NCBI GenBank assembly: GCA_013339895.1
Contig: JABACO010000181.1
Coordinates: 1-64,000, forward strand
DNA: 64,000 nucleotides
Direction of reading: 5' to 3'
DNA from: Ephydatia muelleri
Lineage: Eukaryota > Porifera > Demospongiae > Spongillida > Spongillidae
Both the position numbers and the translations under genes were made by a program. Positions 56,546 through 64,000 of this stretch are shown here, piece after piece; position 1 is the first letter of the stretch, and each line of letters starts with the position of its first letter. The notes beneath the pieces were generated by a model. That model was not told the DNA's origin and ran no database searches. It worked only from the letters and a program-made list of their open reading frames with translations.

Positions 56546-57645
56546 GGGTCATTTCACAGGAAACAGGGCCACCCTTAAACCATCACCTTCTCATATCCTT
56601 GCTCAACTTTCCAAATACATTCTCCCTTTCAAACTACACTCAATTGCTGTATATTTGTATACCCCAAGTTATTTGGTTTATAAAATGCAACCATTTGAAT
56701 AATTAATTTTTTGAGTGACCTTTAGCACTTTGAAAAGAGATTTCTATAGGGTCTCTACTCATGTTTATACAATATTTGCTCTGTATCATAGGTGCTAGCC
56801 CTGGCAACAAAACCAATCCAGATTTTTATTGGTATGCATTAGGGGTTAAAGTAAGTTATGAATATGTAATGAGAAATAGAATAGCAAAAAATAACATACT
56901 CCTAATTACACCTTTTTTTTTTAATAGGTAGCTCTTGACATTACTAGATTAATGTGCTCTATATTTTAGTGTGATTCTTATGCATGGGCTGGGAAAAACC
57001 TGTTTTAAGTACAGCAGCCATTTTTATTCCCGTGCTTCTCAAGGTGTTATGGACAAAGTTGTGATAGTGAGAACCCACACTTTATACAACTCCTAACAGC
57101 TGTAAGCTGTATAAACTGTGGTATCACAACTTTGTTCATAACACCTTGAGAAGCAAGGGAATAAAAATGGCCAGCTATACTTAAAACAGGTTTTCCCAGC
57201 CCAATGCATAAGAATCACACTAAAATATAGAGCACATTAATCCAGTAATGTCAAGAGCTACCTATTAAAAAAAAAGGTTTGTAATTAGGAGTATGTTATT
57301 TTTTGCTATTTCTATTTCTCATTACATATTCATAACTTACTTTAACCCCTAATGCATACCAATAAAAATCTGGATTGGTTTTTGTTGTTAGGGCTAGCAC
57401 TATGATACAGAGCAAATATTGTATAAACATGTGTAGAGACCCTATAGAAATCTCTTTTCAAAGTGCTAAAGGTCACTCAAAAAATTAATTATTCAAATGG
57501 TTGCATTTTATAAACCAAATAACTTGGGGTATACATATATACAGCAATTGAGTGTAGTTTGAAAGGGAGAATGTATATGGAAAGTTGAGCAAGGATATGA
57601 GAAGGTGATGGTTTAAGGGTGGCCCTGTTTCCTGTGAAATGACCC
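56546..57645. mobile_element. 1.1-kb palindromic MITE with AATA target duplication
   Basis: The two ~540-bp halves are inverted copies with a few differences. Ends are GGGTCATTTCACAGGAAACA and its complement. AATA lies on both sides (56542-56545 and 57646-57649). The GGGTCA terminus is shared with the palindrome at 25790-26612, which suggests one superfamily. Confidence 0.92.
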
Positions 57646-57654
57646 AATACTATA

Positions 57655-57985
57655 GCGGTGCTCCTGCTGCTGCTGCTGCTGCTGGTGGCGGTGAGGGCAG
57701 CTCTTCTGCTGGTGGCGGTGAGGGCAGCTCTGCTGCTGGTGGCAGTGGGGGCAGCGCTGCTACTGCTGCTGCTGCTGCTGGTGGGGTGAGGGCAGCTCTG
57801 CTGCTGGTGGCGGTGAGGGCAGCTCTGCTGTTGGTGGCAGTGAGGGCAGTTCTGCTGCTGGTGGCGGTGAGGGCAGCTCTGCTGCTGGTGGTGGTGAGGG
57901 CAGCTCTGCTGCTGGTGGCGGTGAGGGCAGCTCTGCTGCTGCTGGCGGTGGAGGCAGCGCTGCTACTGCTGGTGGCGGACAGTAG
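57655..57985. repeat. 27-bp minisatellite, about 12 units
   Basis: Units GTGAGGGCAGCTCTGCTGCT plus GGTGGCG are repeated with variation. In one frame they encode EGSSAAGGG nonapeptides, and in the opposite strand PPPAAELPS. No start or splice signals tie it to a gene. Confidence 0.93.
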
Positions 57986-60250
57986 GGGGGCAGCACTGCA
58001 TCTGACAGAGTATAGAAACTAAGTGCAAGGATTTAGTTTTTACCTTTTTCGTTCTCAGCAAGCAAAGTGCACTATTGGCAAGTGAGTCGCTTTTATACAT
58101 GAAAAGCCTTTACATGTGTGCCAGCTGTGCTATAATTCTATTGGTCCAATTTCATTGGTACATCACCATTGGTCTACATATTCATAACCTCACAGATAAG
58201 GGGGAGTGGTTGTGTGTGTGTGTGTTGCCAGCTGTCTATTGGTCCAATTTTATTTCTATTCACTGGATTGGTCTGCATAACTCATTGTGCTGAAAATTGG
58301 AGGAAGTTGTTCATGCTCCAAATAAAAAGGTGTTAACAATGTTTACATGGGAATGACCTCCCCTCCAATGATGAATGGACATTTGGAAGAGTGACTTTGT
58401 CCTCAACACCAATGCTACTTCTTCACTAGTGAGCTTGCGACCTCATTCACTCATTTGTACATTTCTATTTCAAGGGGTGCATGGTATCCTTATCTCTGTC
58501 CCCTATCTCCTCTGCCACTACACACCTACCATTGTGCTCACCCCTAGCAAATGCAATTAAATTCAAACACAGTTGCAGGCGGCTGCCGTTGTACATCAGA
58601 TAAGGAAGCCTTTTTGTACATCAGACACAGGCGTTTTGCGGCCATATATTTTGTGGACAAAAAGTATGTAATCCGAAAAATTGAAATGATTGCGTAATGC
58701 CTATAGCAATGCCCTTGACAACCTGGAGAGCTGAAAACGTGAGGTGGTACAAAAAACGGGATGGCTACAAGCGCCATTTAAAAGCAGATTACAAAGAAGC
58801 TACAGTTTTCTCTTTTTGATGCAAGTCATTATGGCCAGCAATTCTTGCCACGGCAAGTTATGGCTGTTGAAAGCGGGTAACCCTCGACGTACCCTTCCTC
58901 TTCGAAGTGTGTTTTCCATGTTCCCAACCGATAGAAAGTTTGAATTGAAGCTAGAAATTAAAGCTAACAGAAGGTACTAACTAGTTCTCGTATGTTCTTG
59001 TAGCCACAATTTTTTTTACCAGCGATACTTACTGTTGAAGTTTTATCCTGATTTGCGGTAGGAGGAGGCGCCACATTTTGTAGAACTGCAATCAGTAAGT
59101 GCTCCTTAACAATGAGCAACAAATGTTTCACAGGATCTGGTACCGAATGGTACATCCTTTGCAAGGTGTATGAATGTATTGGCTTCTTTCTCACCCCATG
59201 AGACCGAATCCAATATGTGTTTGCCATGCCAATACGCTCTTTGAGCATATTTTATTCTTAGTTATACCTACAGGGTCTTGTGTATATGGTTGCCAACTAA
59301 CACACTACCTAAGTATTGTTGCCTATGGATGTTTAAAAGATTGGAGGGCTTCATCCATCTCTTGACAAGGGACCAGCAAATTCCTTGTCAGGCACTTTGG
59401 TGCTGTTGATTATTTCCTCCTTCTGTTTGCGTGCTTTCAATCAGTGTTTGTTTAATCCTTACCATCTTCTCTACAGACTGTCTCATGTCTTCCACCTGCT
59501 GTACGATAATCTGAGTTTGACCTATGCCATGAACCACTGGATGGTACAGTTAGTACATACCAATGCCCTACATGGCAGCTCCAAGCTCCAGTGGTTGGCT
59601 CAATCATTAGGCATATGGGACACCACAGCTGCTCCAGGATTACTGGATGATTGGAACTGTGCTCATCCAGTGAAAATCCCATTTGGATGGGAGGGGCAAA
59701 CTGCACGAATGCCAGCAACAATTTTGTGCGGATTTAAGTTTGCTGGTTGATCACCAGACTTTTGTGGTTCGTTGTTTTGGGTAAGAAAGACCAGTGTAAA
59801 CTTACATGTATACATACATGTATACATGCATCAATTCAGTTACACATATTATTTTTATGGTACCTTCTTGCAGACAACTGCTGTGTGCACTGTCCAATCA
59901 AAAGGGCGAAGTAAACTATGTACTCTTCAGATAATTTCCATCCATCACTTATTTTGCATAAACAAAAGATTGTGGGTGAGTGGCCCATTATGTCATTGCC
60001 TGTGTTAATTGCACAGACTGAGTCGCCATAGACAATATATATAATATCATTATCTATGAGTCTGCAAACTCTCTGCACTTGTATGAACTCCTTTTCCCCT
60101 TCTTTCTCTAGCCTCCGTCAAGAAGCGGCCATACACTCTGCCATCACTGGTTTATCTTCATTACGTGGATCCCCATACAATACTGCCCCTTTTATTCATA
60201 AAAAATTCACGTCTAGATCACAGGTTTAAAAAAATCGTGGCTAGTTCTGT
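57986..60250. other. Stretch without a recognised gene
   Basis: The longest frame is 59385-59750, plus strand (RLSHVFHLLYDNLSLTYAMN, then WLAQSLGIWDTTAAPGLLDD). I do not recognise it. A frame near 58716-58800 (TWRAENVRWYKKRDGYKRHL) is followed by a stop. Either could be a worn repeat ORF. Confidence 0.4.
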
Positions 60251-60419
60251 GTGTTGTATATGTGTTTCCCCCATGTGTGCTGATGAGCGTTATTGCTCGC
60301 ATGCTTTACATGTGAAGTGAATGGTTTTGTGCAGATCCCTTACATGCGTGCTGTACACATGTTGCATGCACATCTTCCTATAGCTTTTTAATGCTAGTGC
60401 AATACAACATGCCATGACA

Positions 60420-61040
60420 TACCTTTGGGTGGTAGTGGTAGTTCGGTGACCCCTGCGATACCGCTTCCTCTCGGCAGCACTTTTAGCCAATCGGACAGCG
60501 GGGTCATTCCAATACCGATTCCTTTCAGATGCCTTAATGGCAGCTGAATTGTCCTCGTATTTCTGCCTTTAGCAGCGCGGTTCTCCTCGACGTCCTCTTG
60601 ATATCGCTGCCTTTTAGCAGCACGGTTCTCCTCGAGGTCCTTTTGATATCGCTGCCTTTTAGCAGATTGCTTAGTTCAATATCTGCGTTGTAGCTGTCGC
60701 GTACAGAGGCCTTCTTCTTTTCGGGATCAGCCTTGTAGCTGTCTCGTACAGGGGCCTTCTTCTTTCGGGATTGGCCTTGTAGCTGTCGCGTACAGAGGCC
60801 TTCTTCTTTTCGGGATCGGCCTTGTAGCTGTCGCGTACAGAGGCCTTGTTCTTTTCGGGATCGGCCTTGTAGCGTGCTCGGGCTTTAGCCTTGATTAAAT
60901 ATCGTCTTGCTTTTGAAGGTATTCCGCTCGGAGATCTCTTCTTTCGACTACGCGAAGGCTCACTAGCCAAAGTATTAAACTGCGATTGGAACGGTCGGAG
61001 TGCATGCTGTAAAATAACTTCAATAAACCAAACAAACTTC
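60420..61040 (-). pseudogene. Second copy of the 15-residue-repeat gene, broken
   Basis: On the minus strand RARYKADPEKNKASVRDS, YKADPEKKKASVRDS and later ENRAA and AKSAAERKRYRRGHRTTTT repeat the organisation of exon 1 at 38351-38805. One-base losses (for example in a CCCGAAAGAAG unit near 60765 and near 60570) shift the frame, so it is not translatable as one protein. The donor-type CAAAGGTATGTCAT end is conserved. The 5' flank (61080-61440) matches that of the plus-strand copy. Confidence 0.8.
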
Positions 61041-61439
61041 TGCAATAACTTCATATCCTATATAGAACTTGCTACCGCATGAGGTACGTTTCTTTCTAGG
61101 ACCTTAAAGGATAACGTGCAGGTGAATTCCGAAGATATTGGTGCTATTGCCGTTCTTCAAAACCGTTTGTAGCTCGAGTGTTATACCTTCCTAGGGAAGA
61201 CCAAGAATTATTTTGGGACTGGGCACGAGAAAAAGGAATTGGTTTGTTTCTCTAAAAGCACACCGTTTTATGACACGGAACAAACGTAGAACTGTAGATC
61301 TTTGAGTTCTCGTTCCATCGCGACAAAGAGACACGCGATCCGTTTCTCCGTTGTCCCTCCAGACGTGAGTGAAGTTTTTTTAAATGATTTCATCAATCCT
61401 CAATCAATCCTAATAAATCTGAACCTGCGGCAGCAGGTT

Positions 61440-62417
61440 CAATATACACAACGAAAAAAATTCACCCTGATACGGAACCGTTAGACTTTTACATTCCGAG
61501 TCACGGCCGATTTCGGGATTGATTCAGGACCGTAATAATTTACAGTATGAAACGGACTCGAATTGCCAAATAGGTATGGGGGGTGAACACTGCCATAATT
61601 GACACGCGCGCGTTTTTCGAATTCGGGTCGCGTCATTTCGTTACAGCTCCGTAACAGTACGTATCGTAAGAACATATTGTGTTACAGACCCGACGATTGT
61701 CAATAGTTTGTCACCGTTCCGTGCCAGGCCACGGTTTTGATCTACATGTAGATGTTATTTATACGGGCGAGCTACACTCAGCTTTCTCTCTCGATCCGTG
61801 CATCTTCGACAGTAGAAACGGTGCGTCCTGACCTTAGTAACTAAGCGCTCGAGCAACAACAATGAGAAGTCTCAAGTGACGTTTCCTCTCGACCTCTGAA
61901 TGCCTGACTCGTTGTGTGATGGCAGATTTTTTTTTGCCACTACTTTTCCGAGGTTAAAAGATTGATTGGAATTAATAGAGCACCTTTAGCAGTCACACTG
62001 TTTACTGCAACATGAGTTCCATCACAGCACACATGTATGATGGGACCTAACCATCAAGCCAGCAATCCTCCAAAGACGTCTGACGGTAGGTGTGGACCAT
62101 GCCTCCCCCCACCTGCTCCACAATGTAAGTATGCTACCCTTTGTCCATTCTCAATTTTTAAGCTCCTACTGGATTGACCCTCATGCATGTAACACTATCA
62201 ATACCACATGTTACTGCACATATAAATCTTGACCATTTTCATTTTTCTTAAGAGACAAGTACACATGCGTAGGAGGGGCACAGGAAGAGGAGGGAGATTG
62301 GGAACTCATGTACATTTGTGCATGTATGTGTAACTGAACATTAATAACACATGTTACTGCACATTTATGTCTTGACCCCTCCCCTACATCTCTCCCTCTT
62401 GGTACTTGCTTTGCCTT
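61440..62417. other. Intergenic stretch, no gene recognised
   Basis: Short frames only. The near-palindrome GAACCTGCGGCAGCAGGTTC at about 61420 marks the homologous boundary shared with 37834. Confidence 0.45.
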
Positions 62418-62640
62418 CTTGACACCACCATTGCCACTCCAGTGGTACCAGGTGCTCTCTGTGAGGCTTTGCCCTCTCTTGACACCACTATCAACACTCC
62501 AGTGGTACCAGGTGCTCCCTGTGAGGCTTTGCCCTCTTGACACCACTATCAACACTACAGTGGTACCAGGTGCTCCATGTGAGGCTTTGCCCTCTCGACA
62601 CCACTATCATCACTCCAGTGGTACCAGGTGCTCCCTGTGA
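62418..62640. repeat. 58-bp minisatellite, four units
   Basis: Units contain TGACACCACTATCAACACTC then CAGTGGTACCAGGTGCTCCC and TGTGAGGCTTTGCCCTCTC, at a spacing of 58-59 bp. On the minus strand each unit contains GAPGTTG, a collagen-like string, possibly from an exon of the type seen at 63212. Confidence 0.93.
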
Positions 62641-63211
62641 GGATAACAGACCAATTGAATTCACATTCTATAACTAACACGAATGAGTTTTTAATCCGCC
62701 AGGTAGCGAGTGTAATGGTTGGCATGGTTAGAAGAAGTGACGTCATGGAGAGCACTCTCTTGTTAAAATTGCCACATGCGTCACGTTCTCCAATTATTTT
62801 GACACTACTTAGGTTCCCGCTCTAAGTGCACATTAGGCCTAACATGTGTTAAGCTATAGTAGCCTACAGGCCTAGGTCTACCATGATCAGGCCTAGAACT
62901 AAATTCGTATGGAATCATTGTTTTCCCTTTGTTTAGTAGGCCTAGGTAGACCTAGTCTTTTTTTTGCCTTAGCAGGCGCCCCCCTTGTCCTGGTGCCCGG
63001 GGGGGCAATGGCCCCCCTCCCTCCTCCCACTGGGTCCGGCCAATCAATCAATCCTTTATAAGGGGAGTGGAAGGGGGTACAATAAGCATTACCAGGGATC
63101 ACATCCAGCACCTGCATGCCCAAGTATAATGTACGCATGCATCATCATGCCTCCTGTACTATCTTTTTTTCAAACATGGCTACACGTCTCCTTTTGAGGC
63201 CCATCGCTCAC

Positions 63212-63315
63212 ATGAAGTCCAGCTGCTCCATCAACCCCAAATAGTCCAGGTGCCCCTGCAGGTCCAGCCTCCTCAGTGTCTCCTATTTCTCCAGCGGTAT
63301 CTGGACTTCCTGGTG
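63212..63315 (-). CDS. Collagen-like exon
   Basis: Between an acceptor (CTACCATCAG) and a donor (GTGAGC) the minus strand reads PGSPDTAGEIGDTEEAGPAG then APGLFGVDGAAGLH. Glycine occurs at every third position except two, where Asp and Glu stand. This is a Gly-X-Y triple-helix exon or a decayed one. Its parent gene is not visible. Confidence 0.55.
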
Positions 63316-63669
63316 CTGATGGTAGGTTGTGGAGTAAGTAACACATTTACATTACTAACTGACATACACACACACAAGCTAGAATAGTCACAAGCAGCTA
63401 ATTGTTGTTACATATCCTCACCACAGATCAGCAGATGGCGTCTTTAAAGCTCCTTAACTCACAAAATGATCAAATACAACTGGGAATAGATGATCAGTAC
63501 CATTTAGTTAAGGCTAAATTAGAATATCCTTACCTTGAAACAAATGCTAATTGATAATTATACAGTGAAGAATACATGAATTACGAGTCCCTTCCCTCCC
63601 AGTGACAACATTCAGAGTTATCTGCAATGAAAAAGTCATAGATTAAAATCCCCAATACAATTGCTTTGC

Positions 63670-63978
63670 TTACGTAACGCCAAATCCTCCATAATAGAGG
63701 AGTGCTTCATCCATGCACAACTCAAATGCGTCGAACGAATTGTGCACATATGGAATACACAACTGCACTGCACATGTTGATGCACTCGGATATGTTGATG
63801 AAGTGAAGATGAGATGTGGTCTTGATGGTACAGGGATGTAGTCAGAGCCACAAAAACTCTTTATAGTCTCCAGTGTGATCCCTTACAACAATTAAAGTAT
63901 CAAATTAACCACAAAGTACTTTAAACTCACTCCGCCCAGGCTGTTCTTCACAAGAAGACATTTTCCCACCATCAACTG
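63670..63978 (-). CDS. HECT-type E3 ubiquitin ligase, C-terminal exons (partial gene)
   Basis: Two exons, 63931-63978 and 63670-63881, are separated by a 49-nt intron and join in phase. They read AVDGGKMSSCEEQPGRRITL then ETIKSFCGSDYIPVPSRPHL, SSTYPSASTCAVQLCIPYVH and ELCMDEALLYYGGFGVT, then stop. This is the C-lobe of a HECT domain: the cysteine in ASTC is the thioester-forming residue, and MDEALLYYGGFG is the typical end. The protein would transfer ubiquitin to substrates. The rest of the gene lies beyond the right edge. The short PSRPHLIF-type form resembles the G2E3-like HECT proteins of fish and invertebrates. Confidence 0.75.
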
Positions 63979-64000
63979 CTTAAAGTAAAAGATAAGTAAT

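Noticed and set aside
57760-57996. Long alanine/proline-rich frame
   Set aside because: It is a translation of the 27-bp minisatellite and is open on both strands because the unit length is a multiple of three.
63230-63320. Plus-strand collagen-like reading (PNSPGAPAGPASS)
   Set aside because: Glycine spacing is irregular on the plus strand. The minus strand shows Gly every third residue and has splice sites.
1-64000. tRNA, rRNA or CRISPR-like arrays
   Set aside because: No cloverleaf, rRNA core or regularly spaced direct repeats with unique spacers were seen. The tandem repeats present are minisatellites.

Overview
This is a non-coding-rich, repeat-dense animal genome window. Spliceosomal introns are very short (48 to 55 nt in several genes), and it carries LDL-receptor class A and EGF exons, a HECT-type ubiquitin ligase C-terminus, a collagen-like exon, a seven-transmembrane receptor and many transposons. 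The short introns, the LDLa/EGF receptor and two copies of a 15-residue-repeat protein (YKADPEKKKAS type), which I associate from memory with Amphimedon-like demosponges, suggest a sponge. That assignment is an inference.

Layout. (1) 1-8527 and 26611-35125 are two arms of one inverted repeat of at least 8.5 kb. The left arm runs off the window. Each arm holds, from outside in, a decayed gypsy-type integrase, a LINE retrotransposon, an orphan EGF exon and an internally deleted Ty3/gypsy remnant. The arms differ mainly by 1-2 nt indels, concentrated in the outer half of the left arm; the right copy of the LINE is largely intact. (2) 8615-17075, minus strand: the 3' part of an LDLa/EGF transmembrane receptor gene whose EGF exons are partly broken. 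(3) 17417-23241: a structurally complete CACTA/EnSpm-type transposon (25-bp CACAGG termini, GTC target duplication). It has a multi-exon transposase and a divergently transcribed small coiled-coil gene whose ATG lies 48 bp from that of the transposase. (4) 23242-26612: intergenic DNA with small hairpins and an 820-bp palindromic MITE that abuts the right arm.

(5) 35126-50230: scattered genes. These are a small unrecognised multi-exon gene, a 15-residue-repeat gene (38351-39957), an intronless seven-transmembrane receptor (41935-42882), a second and decayed CACTA-like transposase, and a transposase-like multi-exon gene (48037-49395). (6) 50231-56492: what looks like a 6.3-kb DNA transposon with ~430-470-bp terminal inverted repeats around a broken integrase-core gene. 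Nested in one of its exons is a 2.46-kb Ty3/gypsy deletion derivative with both LTRs, primer site, polypurine tract and a GGATC target duplication. A 253-bp TTAA MITE sits in its 3' part. (7) 56546-64000: a 1.1-kb palindrome with AATA target duplication, a 27-bp minisatellite, a second inverted copy of the 15-residue-repeat gene (minus strand, broken), a 58-bp minisatellite, a collagen-like exon and, at the right edge, the HECT C-terminus.

Most of the window is thus a nested transposon landscape. The intact-looking host genes are the seven-transmembrane receptor, the HECT gene, possibly the plus-strand repeat gene, and the transmembrane and LDLa exons of the receptor. All coordinates and splice sites were read by eye, with no database search.
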